Of a stretch of DNA of 64,000 nucleotides, positions 47,893-56,972 are shown in pieces. This stretch comes from Halosimplex pelagicum (lineage in GTDB: Archaea; Halobacteriota; Halobacteria; Halobacteriales; Haloarculaceae). The translations under genes were made by a program, and so were the position numbers. The notes under the pieces were generated by a model, which was not told where the DNA came from, searched no databases, and saw only the letters and a list, made by a program, of their open reading frames with translations. The stretch is from contig NZ_CP058909.1 of the NCBI RefSeq assembly GCF_013415905.1, forward strand, positions 310,001 to 374,000, in the 5' to 3' direction. Numbering within the stretch: position 1 is the stretch's first letter; each line of letters begins with the position of its first letter.

Positions 47893-48831
47893 CTAGACGT
47901 ACGTGAACCAGTCGTCGTAGCCGTCCAGTCGGCCCTCGACGAGGTCGAAGAACTGGTCCTGGATCTCGTCAGTGACCGGGCCCTTCGTGCCCTCGCCGAT
48001 GACGTTGTCGTCGACGCTGCGGATGGGGGTGACCTCCGCGGCGGTCCCGGTGAAGAAGAGCTCGTCGGCGGTGTACAGCTCGCCCCGGGAGATGGTGGCC
48101 TGGTCGTGGACGGTGTAGCCCAGGTCGCGGGCGAGTTCGATGGCCGTCCGGCGGGTGATGCCGTCGAGGATGGACTCGGCGAGGCCGGGCGTGTAGATCT
48201 CGCCGTCCCGCACCAGGAAGAGGTTCTCGCCGGGGCCCTCGGCGACGTTGCCCTCCTTATTGAGGACGATCGCCTCGGTGTAGCCGTTGCCCTTGGCCTC
48301 CTCGGTGGCGAGCATGGAGTTGACGTAGAGGCCGGTGGTCTTCATGTTCGTCGGGATCTGGCTGGAGGCGTGCTTGCGCCACGAGGAGACCATCACGTCG
48401 ACGCCGTTTTCGAGGGCGTCCTCGCCGAGGTAGGCGCCCCACGGCCAGGCGCCGATGGCGACCTTCGTCGGGCAGTCGCCGGGACTCACGCCCAGCGAGT
48501 CGTAGCCGTAGAAGGCGATCGGCCGGATGTAACACGACTCCAACTCCTCCCGGCGGATCAGTTCGATCGTCGCCTCGGTGAGCTCTTCGGGCTCGAAGGG
48601 GATGTCCAGATCGTAGGGCTTGCCGGACTGGTAGAACCGTTCGAGGTGTTCCTCCCAGCGGAAGACGGCGGGGCCGTCGACCGTGTCGTAGCAGCGGACG
48701 CCCTCGAAGACCCCCGAGCCGTAGTGGAGGCCGTGGGTGAGGACGTGGATCTGTGCGTCGTCGAAGTCGACGAACTCGCCGTCCATCCAGAGTTCGTCGA
48801 CGCCCTGGAACATTGCTGGGCGCTCGCTCAT
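47893..48831 (-). CDS. ilvE: Branched-chain amino acid aminotransferase
   Basis: 312 residues. It transaminates the keto acids of Leu, Ile and Val with glutamate, the last step of their synthesis. Fold type IV PLP enzyme: LWMDGEFVDFDDAQIHVLTHGLHYGSGVFEG begins the chain (shown as THGLHYGSGVFEG), PLP Lys164 in TNMKTTGLYVNSMLA, Glu in VAEGPGENLFLV, and ILDGITRRTAIELA and ELFFTGTAAEVTPI for phosphate binding. A TATA-like CGTATAAATCG (about 48871-48881) and the Shine-Dalgarno GGGAGGT 7 nt before the ATG show a short leader rather than a leaderless start. Confidence 0.95.
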   Translation of the reverse strand: MSERPAMFQGVDELWMDGEFVDFDDAQIHVLTHGLHYGSGVFEGVRCYDTVDGPAVFRWEEHLERFYQSGKPYDLDIPFEPEELTEATIELIRREELESCYIRPIAFYGYDSLGVSPGDCPTKVAIGAWPWGAYLGEDALENGVDVMVSSWRKHASSQIPTNMKTTGLYVNSMLATEEAKGNGYTEAIVLNKEGNVAEGPGENLFLVRDGEIYTPGLAESILDGITRRTAIELARDLGYTVHDQATISRGELYTADELFFTGTAAEVTPIRSVDDNVIGEGTKGPVTDEIQDQFFDLVEGRLDGYDDWFTYV

Positions 48832-49026
48832 TGGTCGTACCTCCCGGTGAGGGTCCCCGTCGATTTATACGTTGTCGGTCCGCCGGCGTCGCGGCTGCGC
48901 GTGCTGACCATATCGAACGTTGCGACCCCGCTGGTAAGAGTGTTGACGGTCGCCTGGGACCCGGTAACACAAACAGACGCCCGAGTTACGGGAGGGCTTT
49001 TCACGGAACGCGCCGACGAACCCGAC

Positions 49027-49188
49027 ATGACGACGACTGGCGAGCGGCCTCCGAGCGGCACGGACGGGACGCGACGGATCGTCGGTCCGTACTCGGCATC
49101 GGCGAGCGGGCCCTCCACGACGGCGCTCACCGACGCCCGGACGGCGGTCGCCGCGGCGCCGACCGGAGTCGGGAGGGGAGCGGCGTGA
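49027..49188 (+). CDS. Short leader ORF coupled to DUF3592 gene
   Basis: 53 residues, Ser/Thr/Ala/Gly-rich, beginning MTTTGERPPSGTDGTRRIVG. TATA-like GGCTTTTCAC is centred 27 nt before its ATG. Its TGA overlaps the GTG start of the next gene (GTGA). GGAGGGGA 5 nt before that GTG is a Shine-Dalgarno-like site inside the ORF end. It looks like a translated leader; a real small protein is possible. Confidence 0.4.
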   Translation: MTTTGERPPSGTDGTRRIVGPYSASASGPSTTALTDARTAVAAAPTGVGRGAA

Positions 49189-49670
49189 GCGACGATTCCG
49201 GGCTGTCGATCGACGGGCCGGAGTCGCTCCGCGGGGCGTTGCTCCTGCTCCTCGTGGGGCTGGCGATCACCGGCTACGGCGGCTACGACTACGTTCAGCA
49301 GTCCGAGGCGGTGCGGGACTCGGTCGAAGTGACGGCGACGGTCGAGTCGGTCGGCGTCGAGACGACCTCGGCCAGACGCGGCGTCGACCACGAGCCGACG
49401 GTCCGCTTTACCTACGAGTACGAGGGGACGGCCTACGAGAGCACCAGCGTCTTCCCCGCGTCGATATCGCCGACCTACGACACGGAGTCGGCGGCCCGCG
49501 AGGTCGTCGCCGAGTACGAGGAGGGCGCGACGACCACCGCCTACGTCGCGCCCGACCGGCCGGGCGACGCGTTCCTGCAGAACCGGACGACGAACACGCC
49601 GCTGTTCGCCGCCGCCTTCGGGCTGTTCTTCGTCCTGGGCGGCGGGTGGTTCTCGCTGAAACACCTGTAG
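49185..49670 (+). CDS. DUF3592 membrane protein
   Basis: 161 residues from a GTG start. Membrane segment near residues 17-38 (LRGALLLLLVGLAITGYGGY, first 20), a large soluble beta domain with SVEVTATVESVGVETTSARRG in part, PTVRFTYEYEGTAYESTSVFP, and a second membrane segment near the end (LFAAAFGLFFVLGGGWFSL). The YEYEG-x-Y and D-P-x-R/G-P-type DRPGDAFL segments are typical of DUF3592. The extracytosolic domain probably folds as an OB/SH3-like barrel; function unknown. Confidence 0.78.
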   Translation: MSDDSGLSIDGPESLRGALLLLLVGLAITGYGGYDYVQQSEAVRDSVEVTATVESVGVETTSARRGVDHEPTVRFTYEYEGTAYESTSVFPASISPTYDTESAAREVVAEYEEGATTTAYVAPDRPGDAFLQNRTTNTPLFAAAFGLFFVLGGGWFSLKHL

Positions 49671-49783
49671 GCGCGGTTCCTCGCGGACCGCCGTCCGGGG
49701 CCGGTCGCGTCGCGGGCGACCGTGTTCTCCGCGCTGAGACTCGTTCCCGTAGCTATTTCAGGATCGATCGCCAGAGAGACGGT

Positions 49784-52162
49784 ATGACGCAGTCGATCCG
49801 TGTGCTGCTCGTCGACGACGACCGGGCGTTCACGGAGACGGCGGTCGAGCGGCTCGAAGAGGCGGCGAGACCGTTCGACGTGACGGCGGTGGAGCGGGCC
49901 GACGAGGCGCTCGACCGGCTCGACACAGGGCGGGTCGACTGCATCGTCACCGGGTCCCGGCTCCCCGACCGGAGCGGGCTGTGGCTCCTCGACGCCGTCC
50001 GCGAGCGCCACCCGGAGATCCCGGTGATCCTCGCGGCGCGGGAGAGCGAAGCCGTCGCCCAACGGGCGATCGACGCCGGCGCGGCCGAGTTCCTCCGGAA
50101 GGGCGCGCCCGACCAGTACGCCCTCCTGACCCACCGGATCGACGACGCGGTCGGGTCGGCCGGGCCCGTCGACCGCGGTTCGCCCGGCGCCGTCGAACGG
50201 GTCGACGGCGGCGGGACCGTCGAGCCCGTCGACGAGGCGGCCGAGCGCGCCGGCGAGGTCGACTGGCCGCGGCTGGTGGTCGAGCACATGAGCGAGGGGG
50301 TCTACGTCGTCGACGGCGACTACCGGTTCCGGTTCGCGGACCACCGGATGGACCGACCGCCGACGGCGATCCACGGCGGGCTGGAGGGGGAGCGACTCTC
50401 GGTGCTGGCCGAGACGGGCGTCCTCGAACCGGAGGACGTGCGGCGGGTGACCGAAGCCGTCGACGCCGTGGTCGGGGGCGAGGCGGCGGAGCGCCACGTC
50501 GAGTTCGAGTCGCCGGTCGAGTCGCCGACCAGGGCGGTCGACCTCAGGGCGGTTCCGGTCGACGCCGGCGGGGCCGAGCGGTTCGCGCTGCTGACGACCC
50601 GCGACGTGACCGAGCGCCGCGACCGCGAGCGCGAGCTGGCGCGCTACGAGACGCTGGTCCAGGAGGTCACCGACATCGTCACGGTCATCGACGAGGCGGG
50701 GATCGTCGAGTACCAGAGCCCCGCGGCCGAGCACGTGCTGGGCTACGACCCGGACGACCTCGTCGGCGAGTCGGCGTTCGAACACGTCCACCCCGAGGAC
50801 CGCGAGCGGGTGGCCGAGCAGTTCGCGGCCCTCGTCGAGCGGCCGGGGTCGACGGAGGGTATCGAGTTCCGGATACGGACCGCCGCGGGCGAGTGGCGCT
50901 GGCTCGAGTCGAAGGCGACCAACCGGACCGAGACGGCCTTCGAGGGGTACGTCGTCACCTCGCGGGACGTGACCGAGCGCGTGCGGCGCGAGGAGCGGCT
51001 CAGCGCGCTCCACGAGGCGACGCGGGCATTCATGGAGGCGCCCGACCGCGAGTCGGTGGCCGAGCGGGCCGTCGAGACGGCGCGTGACGTGCTGGACATG
51101 CCCGTCAACGGGCTCTGGTTCTACGAGCCGGAGACCGACGCCCTCGAGCCCGCGGCGGTCACCGCCGAGGCCGCCGACCTGCTCGGCGCGGCGCCGACCT
51201 ACGACAGCGGCGAGAGCCTCTCCTGGGAGGCCTTCCAGTCGGGCGAGGTCCGCGTCTACGACGACCTCTCGACGGCCGAGGGGCTGTTGAACCCCGACAC
51301 GCCGATCAGCAGCGAGCTGATACTCCCCCTAGGCGAGCACGGCGTGTTGAACCTCGGTGCGACCACCGAGCAGGCCTTCGACGAGATGGACGTGTCGCTC
51401 GCCCGGATCCTCGCGAACACGACCGAGGCCGCGCTCGCGCGGGCCGACCGCGAGAGCGAACTCAGGCGCCGCCGCGAGGAGCTGTCCCGCCAGAACGAGC
51501 GCCTCGAGGAGTTCGCGAGCATCGTCAGTCACGACCTCCGGAACCCGCTGAACGTCCTCGCCGGGTGCCTGGAGATGATCGACACCGACGACGACGAGGC
51601 CCTCGACCTGTGCGAGCGGTCGGTCGAGCGGATGGAACAGCTCATCGAGGACATCCTGACGCTGACCCGCCAGGGCGAGCGCGTCGACGCGGTCGAACCC
51701 GTCGACATCGAGGGAGTCGCCCGGACGAGCTGGGCGACCGTCGCCACCGGCGACGCGACGCTCGACGTCGACGCCGGGACGGTGGTCGAAGCCGACGAGT
51801 CGCGGCTCCGCCAGCTGTTCGAGAACCTGTTCCGGAACGCCGTCGAGCACGGCTCGACGAGCCCTGCTTCGCAGGCTCAGCAGGACGCGGTCGAGCACGC
51901 CGGCGACGGCGTGACCGTCCGCGTCGGCGCCCTCGACGGCGAACCGGGCTTTTTCGTCGAGGACGACGGCCCCGGCATCCCCGCCGACCAACGGGACCAG
52001 GTCTTCGAGAGCGGCTTCTCGACCGCGTCGGGCGGCACCGGACTCGGCCTCTCGATCGTCGCGCAGACCGCCGACGCCCACGGCTGGGACGTTCGCGCGA
52101 CCGACGCCGACGGTGACGGCTCGGGCGCGCGCTTCGAGGTCGTCGGCGTCGACGAAGCGTGA
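49784..52162 (+). CDS. Multi-domain histidine kinase with pseudo-receiver domain
   Basis: 792 residues, cytosolic. Order: receiver-like domain (1-125), PAS (about 160-275), PAS (285-400, ending VTSRDVTERVRREERL), GAF (405-555), HisKA with H583 in FASIVSHDLRNPLN, and HATPase (680-790) with DDGPGIP and GTGLGLSIV. The receiver keeps the acidic pocket (LVDDDR) and Lys106 (LRKGAP), but the phospho-acceptor position in DCIVTGSRLPD is Gly57, so it cannot be phosphorylated in the normal way. The HATPase N box contains an insertion with duplicated AVEH. The start at 49784 is where the receiver begins. Confidence 0.9.
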   Translation: MTQSIRVLLVDDDRAFTETAVERLEEAARPFDVTAVERADEALDRLDTGRVDCIVTGSRLPDRSGLWLLDAVRERHPEIPVILAARESEAVAQRAIDAGAAEFLRKGAPDQYALLTHRIDDAVGSAGPVDRGSPGAVERVDGGGTVEPVDEAAERAGEVDWPRLVVEHMSEGVYVVDGDYRFRFADHRMDRPPTAIHGGLEGERLSVLAETGVLEPEDVRRVTEAVDAVVGGEAAERHVEFESPVESPTRAVDLRAVPVDAGGAERFALLTTRDVTERRDRERELARYETLVQEVTDIVTVIDEAGIVEYQSPAAEHVLGYDPDDLVGESAFEHVHPEDRERVAEQFAALVERPGSTEGIEFRIRTAAGEWRWLESKATNRTETAFEGYVVTSRDVTERVRREERLSALHEATRAFMEAPDRESVAERAVETARDVLDMPVNGLWFYEPETDALEPAAVTAEAADLLGAAPTYDSGESLSWEAFQSGEVRVYDDLSTAEGLLNPDTPISSELILPLGEHGVLNLGATTEQAFDEMDVSLARILANTTEAALARADRESELRRRREELSRQNERLEEFASIVSHDLRNPLNVLAGCLEMIDTDDDEALDLCERSVERMEQLIEDILTLTRQGERVDAVEPVDIEGVARTSWATVATGDATLDVDAGTVVEADESRLRQLFENLFRNAVEHGSTSPASQAQQDAVEHAGDGVTVRVGALDGEPGFFVEDDGPGIPADQRDQVFESGFSTASGGTGLGLSIVAQTADAHGWDVRATDADGDGSGARFEVVGVDEA

Positions 52163-52168
52163 GGCCGG

Positions 52169-52597
52169 CTACGCCTCGACGACGACCGTCCCGACCATCC
52201 CCTGGCGCGAGTGGGGGATGCAGACGTAGGTGTACTCGCCGGCCGTCTCGAAGGTGTGCTCGTAGGTCTCGCCCTGTCGAACCGTCTGCCCGACCGCCCC
52301 GTCGTCGTAGCTGGCGAACGGCTCGGCGCCGTCGGGCAGCGTGACCTGCGGGGCGTCGCCGGGGCGACAGCCGACGTTGTGCGTCGGGCTGGCGAAGTAC
52401 CAAGTGACCGTCTCGCCGACCGAGACGGTGTACTCCTCGGGGTCGAAGGCGTAGGACCCGCCTGGGCCGGCGACGATATCGCCCGAGTTGGGCGTTCCAG
52501 TCGGCCCGTCGGTGTCGTCGTTCGTACAGCCGGCGACGGCGCCGGCGGCCGCGAGACCGATGGCACGGAGGAGCGAGCGGCGCGAAACGCGGGTCAT
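52169..52597 (-). CDS. Halocyanin-like blue copper protein, Tat lipoprotein
   Basis: 142 residues. Tat signal SRRSLLRAIG and lipobox VAGC24, so the mature protein is lipid-anchored outside. The cupredoxin copper ligands are visible: H73 (SPTHNVG), C126 (YTYVCIPH), H129 and M134 (SRQGMVG). The fold starts YAFDPEEYTVSVGETVTWYF. It carries single electrons, probably to a terminal oxidase or from a cytochrome complex. The gene is convergent with the kinase gene, 6 bp apart. Confidence 0.92.
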   Translation of the reverse strand: MTRVSRRSLLRAIGLAAAGAVAGCTNDDTDGPTGTPNSGDIVAGPGGSYAFDPEEYTVSVGETVTWYFASPTHNVGCRPGDAPQVTLPDGAEPFASYDDGAVGQTVRQGETYEHTFETAGEYTYVCIPHSRQGMVGTVVVEA

Positions 52598-52662
52598 CGT
52601 CGGGGCTGGGGACGGACGGGTCTTCAGTGGCTCGGAACGGACGCGAAACCGAGCCGACGGCC

Positions 52663-53337
52663 CTACCCGAGTCGCTCGACGACGGCCGACCCCTCGACGT
52701 AGACGAGCCCCTCGCGGTCGGCGTATGTTCGGGCGGCGGCGGGCGAGAGCGCTCCACCGGTTTCGTCGTCGAGCATCTCGCAGACGACCATCGCCGGCGG
52801 CAGGTCGGCGGCGCCGGCGAGCGCGACAGCGAGTTCCGTGTGGCCCTCCCGATCCGCGAGGAGGTCCGGCGCGGCCCGCAAAACGTGGACGTGGCCGGGC
52901 GCGCGGAACTCGCCGGCGAAATCCACACTCTCGGGGTCGGCCGCCGCGGCGGCGAGTTCGGTGATCGTCAGCGCCCGATCCTCGTCGGTGATCCCGGTGT
53001 AGGTGTCGCGGTGGTTGACCGTCAGCGAGAACGAGGACCGCTCGTCGTAGCCCAGGTCGTGGTCGGCCGCTGCGGGGTGGTCGATGACCTCCTGTACGTA
53101 GGGGAGGTCGAACGCCGCCGCGACGGCGTCGGCGAGCGCGACGCAGACGAGCCCGCCGGCGTCGTTGCGCATGCGGGCGACCGCCTCGGGCGTGACCGCG
53201 CCCGCGGGGTAGATCAGGTCGACCTCGCCCTCGCGGTCGGCGGCGTCGTGGACGAGGATCGGGTCGCCGCGGCGCAGCGCGTCGACCGCTCGGTCGACGG
53301 TGGCAGTCGCGGTCGCGGTCGATGCGTCGCCGGTCAT
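52663..53337 (-). CDS. ribB: 3,4-dihydroxy-2-butanone 4-phosphate synthase
   Basis: 224 residues. It converts ribulose 5-phosphate to the four-carbon riboflavin precursor and formate, with Mg2+. Motifs: DREGEVDLIYPAGAVTPE (metal-binding acidic loop), NHRDTYTGITDEDRALTI, FRAPGHVHVLRA and REGHTELAVALA. The start at 53337 (MTGDAS) lies 1 nt after the rbkR stop; a start at 53358 would overlap rbkR by 20 nt. It is the second gene of a riboflavin operon under RbkR. Confidence 0.92.
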   Translation of the reverse strand: MTGDASTATATATVDRAVDALRRGDPILVHDAADREGEVDLIYPAGAVTPEAVARMRNDAGGLVCVALADAVAAAFDLPYVQEVIDHPAAADHDLGYDERSSFSLTVNHRDTYTGITDEDRALTITELAAAAADPESVDFAGEFRAPGHVHVLRAAPDLLADREGHTELAVALAGAADLPPAMVVCEMLDDETGGALSPAAARTYADREGLVYVEGSAVVERLG

Positions 53338-53338
53338 G

Positions 53339-54082
53339 CTATCGCTGTTCGGTGACATGGATGGTGAGCGGGGAGCCGTCCGCCAGGTCGAGCTCGTCGC
53401 GGAGCTTCACCGGCGCGATGATCTCGAGCTGGTCGTCGCCGTGGTGGGTGCGCTCGGGCGTGATGACGTGGGCGTCCTCGAACCGGGCTGTGTCGCCGTC
53501 GTCGGAGGCTGCGGCCCCGCTCTCGCCGCCCTCGACCTCGACGGCCGCGGGGTAGCAGTAGGCGGGGCCGTACGTGCGCTCGTCGTCCTCCCAGCCGTCG
53601 ATGGTGACGGGCTCGAACGAGGAGAGCCGGCCGCGCTCGCGGACGCTCTCCTCGCCGAGTTCGACGTTGAGCGTCCCGAGGAACGGCTCGTAGCCCAGTC
53701 GGTCCTCGAACTGGCGCATGTAGCCCGGCAGCGAGATGTAGTGGCGTCCTTCGCCCATCCCGCTGGTGATCGACCCGCGGAGTTCGACGCTGGCGTCTCG
53801 TTCGAAGATGCGCCGGTAGTCGGCGTACTCGCGCTGGAGCGCGCGCTCGCCGGCCTCCGTGACGGTCACCCACTGGCCGTCGCTGACGATCTCCCGTTCG
53901 ACCAGGTCGGCCTCCTCCAGCCGCTGGAGCCGCCGCGAGGCCGTCTGCGTCGAGGCGTCCAGGCGCTCGGCCAGCGCCGAACAGGAGACCTTCTGGTCGC
54001 CGTCGAGGCCGCCCGACAGCGCCAGCGCCTTCAGCGTCGCCAGCTCGGCGTGGCCCACCGACGACGCCGTGATACTTGACAT
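53339..54082 (-). CDS. rbkR: RbkR, CTP-dependent riboflavin kinase and transcription regulator
   Basis: 247 residues. The N-terminal ~95 residues are a winged helix ([20 protein letters not shown] start; recognition helix [20 protein letters not shown]). The rest is the archaeal riboflavin kinase domain with [32 protein letters not shown] and the C-terminal [17 protein letters not shown] strand. It makes FMN from riboflavin and CTP and, in the RbkR family, represses or activates riboflavin genes in response to the same ligands. The start at 54082 (MSSITASS) is the family N-terminus. Operon with ribB. Confidence 0.93.
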   Translation of the reverse strand: MSSITASSVGHAELATLKALALSGGLDGDQKVSCSALAERLDASTQTASRRLQRLEEADLVEREIVSDGQWVTVTEAGERALQREYADYRRIFERDASVELRGSITSGMGEGRHYISLPGYMRQFEDRLGYEPFLGTLNVELGEESVRERGRLSSFEPVTIDGWEDDERTYGPAYCYPAAVEVEGGESGAAASDDGDTARFEDAHVITPERTHHGDDQLEIIAPVKLRDELDLADGSPLTIHVTEQR

Positions 54083-54123
54083 ACCCCTCACTAGCGACCA
54101 CTCGCCGATAAGAGTACCGGATG

Positions 54124-54137
54124 TGGGATGCGTCCCA
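54124..54137. promoter_or_regulatory. Inverted repeat upstream of rbkR, candidate operator
   Basis: TGGGA-TGCG-TCCCA, perfect 5-bp arms, 42-55 nt before the rbkR ATG and just upstream of the TATA-like CTCTTATCGG (about 54105-54114). Two flanking TACTC/GAGTA repeats (TTGAGTAAG to the right, AGAGTACC to the left on the plus strand) are also present. RbkR autoregulation is plausible. Confidence 0.4.
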
Positions 54138-54240
54138 GAATTGAGTAAGACGATCGTGACGGATCGGTCCGTCGGTCGCGTGTGGCGAGAGAACGGACCG
54201 GTGCGTCATAACGGCACCGAGTCGCTGCCGGCCGCGCGGG

Positions 54241-55833
54241 TCACGCCCCGGGGTCGTGGCCGCCGTCGGTGGCGGCGGGAGTCGCGGCGTCGCTGCCGCT
54301 CGCGGCGTCGCCGACGACGAACCCGTCGAGCAACTCCCGGAGGTCGTCGGCCCGATCGGAGAGCGAGCGGGCGTTCTCGGTGGCCTGCGTGAGCGAGGCG
54401 GTCTGCTCCTCGGCGGCGGCCGAGACCTGGTCGGACTCGGCGTCGATCCGGCCGGCCATCTCCGAGACCTCGTCGACCATGCTCGCGACCTCCTCGGTCG
54501 AGGCGGCCTGGTCGTCGGTCGCGGCGCTGATCTCGGTGATGCTGTCGTGGGCGGTCCGGACCGTCTCGGCCATCTCCTCGAGGGCGTCCAGCGCCTCCTC
54601 GGTGGTGACGGCGCCGGACTCGACGCGGTCGGTCATCTCGCGGATGTCTTCGACCGTGTCGTCCGTCGAGTCCTGGATGTCCGTGATGAGCCGTTCGACC
54701 TCGTCGGTGGCCTCGGCGGCCTCGCCGGCCAGGCCCTTGATCTCGTCGGCGACGACGGCGAACCCCTCGCCGGCCTCGCCAGCCCTGGCGGCCTCGATGC
54801 TCGCGTTCAGCGCCAGCATGTTCGTCTGCTCGGCGATCTCGGCGATCATGTCGACTACTTCGCCGATCTCGTCCATCTCCGCGGCCAGCGACTCCACCTC
54901 GTCGACGGTCTCGCCGGCCTTGGCCTCGATGGCGTCGAGTTCGTCGATGGCCTCGCCGGCGGCCTCGCGGCCGGCCTCGCCGACTTCGACGGCTTCGCCG
55001 GTGGCGTGGTCGAGTTCGTCCGCCGAGGCGGCCACCTCCTCGACGGCGCCCGAGAGCGTGCTCATCTCCGTGGCGACCGACTGGAGGCGGTCGTTCTGCT
55101 CGTCGGCGTCGGCCGAGACCGCCTGCATCGACTCGGCGACCTGCTCGCTGGCCGACTGGCTCTCGGTCGCGCCGGCCTCGACCTCCTCGCTCGACGAGCC
55201 GACATCCTCGGCGAACGACCGGGTCTCCCGGATCGTCCCCTCCAGGTCGTCCATCATCGCGTTGAACGACGCCGCGATCTCCGCCATCGCCTCGTTGTCG
55301 GCCTCGGCGTCCATCCGCCGGGTGAGGTCGCCCGCCGCGGCCGCACCCATCACGTCGCCGAACTCGGTCGCCTTCCGTTCCAGGGTCTCGCTCAGCCGCT
55401 GGGCCTGCTCGCGCTCGCGCTCGGCCCGTTCTTTGGCCTCCTCGGCCTCCTCGCTGGCCCGCTCGGCCTCCAGCCGGGCGTCCTCGGCGTCCTCCTGGAG
55501 CTCGACGGCTTCCCGTCGGCTCGCATCGGCCTCCTTCGTCGCCGTCTTCATGTCGTCGACGACGGCCATCGTTCCCGTCGACCCGACGGCGTAGACGCCG
55601 ATGGTCGTCCCGAGGAACATCATGCTCAGCGCGTTCATCAGCGTCGGCGCGACGCCGAGCCACTCCAGCAGGACCGACCCCGTCCACAGCAGCCCCAGCG
55701 TCGCCCCGAACGTGAAGTTGACCCAGAACCCGCGTTCGAGATCCGTGTCCTTCCAGTTCCGCACGCCGTAGACGATCGCCGCGCCGAACCCGAGCGCCGC
55801 GACGAGGTCGAAGACGACGGTGAGACTAACCAT
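54241..55833 (-). CDS. Methyl-accepting chemotaxis-type transducer (Htr)
   Basis: 530 residues. Three membrane segments in residues 1-85 ([60 protein letters not shown]) without a large external domain, then a long coiled coil, a HAMP-like [20 protein letters not shown], and the cytoplasmic signalling hairpin with tip [19 protein letters not shown] and [13 protein letters not shown]. It would control a CheA-type kinase; the signal is sensed in the membrane or by a partner. It overlaps the upstream membrane-protein gene by 8 nt, so that protein is a candidate sensor partner. Confidence 0.92.
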   Translation of the reverse strand: MVSLTVVFDLVAALGFGAAIVYGVRNWKDTDLERGFWVNFTFGATLGLLWTGSVLLEWLGVAPTLMNALSMMFLGTTIGVYAVGSTGTMAVVDDMKTATKEADASRREAVELQEDAEDARLEAERASEEAEEAKERAEREREQAQRLSETLERKATEFGDVMGAAAAGDLTRRMDAEADNEAMAEIAASFNAMMDDLEGTIRETRSFAEDVGSSSEEVEAGATESQSASEQVAESMQAVSADADEQNDRLQSVATEMSTLSGAVEEVAASADELDHATGEAVEVGEAGREAAGEAIDELDAIEAKAGETVDEVESLAAEMDEIGEVVDMIAEIAEQTNMLALNASIEAARAGEAGEGFAVVADEIKGLAGEAAEATDEVERLITDIQDSTDDTVEDIREMTDRVESGAVTTEEALDALEEMAETVRTAHDSITEISAATDDQAASTEEVASMVDEVSEMAGRIDAESDQVSAAAEEQTASLTQATENARSLSDRADDLRELLDGFVVGDAASGSDAATPAATDGGHDPGA

Positions 55834-56182
55834 CGTCGGCCACCCCGCGTTCGAGGTCGGTCGGTCGGTTCGCTGCCGGTCCGGCGTCGTCGCGGTCGAC
55901 CTCGTCGCCCTCGATCTCGCGCCGCCGGTGGACGTACGCCGCCAGGAAGAAGGCGATCCCGGCGCCCATCAGCCCGAACGCGTGTTCGACACCGTTCATC
56001 ACGCCGCCGAGCGCGAGGTCCTCGATATTCGTCGCCAGCGCCGCGACGACGAGCAACGCGTAGCCGACCGCGAACCACCGCGACGCCGCCCGATACTGGA
56101 TCGCGACCGGCACGATCCCTATCACGGCGACGACGGCGATCGCGACCGACATCGGATCCAACGTCGTCCAGATTCCCGCCAT
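55826..56182 (-). CDS. Membrane protein co-translated with the transducer
   Basis: 118 residues with three or four membrane segments ([40 protein letters not shown] in part, [15 protein letters not shown]) and a charged cytosolic tail. A loop has [19 protein letters not shown]. Its 3' end overlaps the transducer start by 8 nt. It is not a rhodopsin (no seven segments, no retinal Lys), but the gene order recalls sensory rhodopsin-transducer pairs. Role as a transducer partner is inference. Confidence 0.65.
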   Translation of the reverse strand: MAGIWTTLDPMSVAIAVVAVIGIVPVAIQYRAASRWFAVGYALLVVAALATNIEDLALGGVMNGVEHAFGLMGAGIAFFLAAYVHRRREIEGDEVDRDDAGPAANRPTDLERGVADDG

Positions 56183-56972
56183 TTCTATTTCACCAGTACC
56201 ACCGACATCGTTCGACCCCCGACATCAATCTACCCGCCCGATTCTAACGAAAGATAATCGAGTTTTCCGTTCGCGAGGGAGTGCCGCGGTGCCCGATCCT
56301 CGAAGCGAGGACCTTCGTTGGGAACTGTATATCTCGAACTGGCCAGAACCATAAATTACGGAGCTATTAATAAAAACACACACATCAGATAAAATTGAAT
56401 ATCCGCGAATCGGCATCCGAAGTCACAGTCCGCTCCGAAGTCGACCAACTAGCGGCCGTCATCTCCACGTTCATCGCCAAAAGCGTGAGATACGAACTCG
56501 CGTCGCGAGATCGACGACCACATCACTCGACCGGAGACGAACACTGCAGGTATATTAGTGAGAGAGACGAGATAGAGCCATATATCCGAGTTTAATAGAC
56601 TATCTTACTATTTTCGTTGCTAATTTCGAATAATATGGCAAAATACGAGAGTTCCGACGACGGAGAAAACTCCATAAGACTATAATTAAATAATTCGTAC
56701 TATTTCAGAATCTTAGCACCGAGATTATGGTTGATCGATGGAGGTCCTCTAGCCAGTGGGGTGGAGTGGATTACAATAGTATACGTGTTATGTACTGGTC
56801 TGATCTCTACGTACCCATACATAGTAGAACGGTCCGGCGAGGTAGTGTGCTGTCGTCATCGCGACCCGGTCTCACACCGTCGGCTACCGGATCTGTCCCG
56901 AGCGGGCCTGAGCGCGCTATTTCGTTCGCCGGATGCAAAATATATTTACGATAGGTCCGACAACCGGTGTCC
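56183..56972. other. AT-rich gap without a convincing gene
   Basis: About 790 bp, clearly AT-rich against a GC-rich background, especially 56560-56720 (for example TATAATTAAATAATTCG). Short frames exist (56395-56595 plus, 56636 plus with MAKYESSDDGENSIRL, 56731 plus) but have poor codon bias and no family. The right end holds the TATA box AAATATATTTACG (about 56936-56948) of the YIP1-like gene. It may be a degraded insertion. Confidence 0.55.

Noticed and set aside
56395..56595. 66-codon frame in the AT-rich gap
   Set aside because: Starts at TTG, poor codon bias, no homology recognised.
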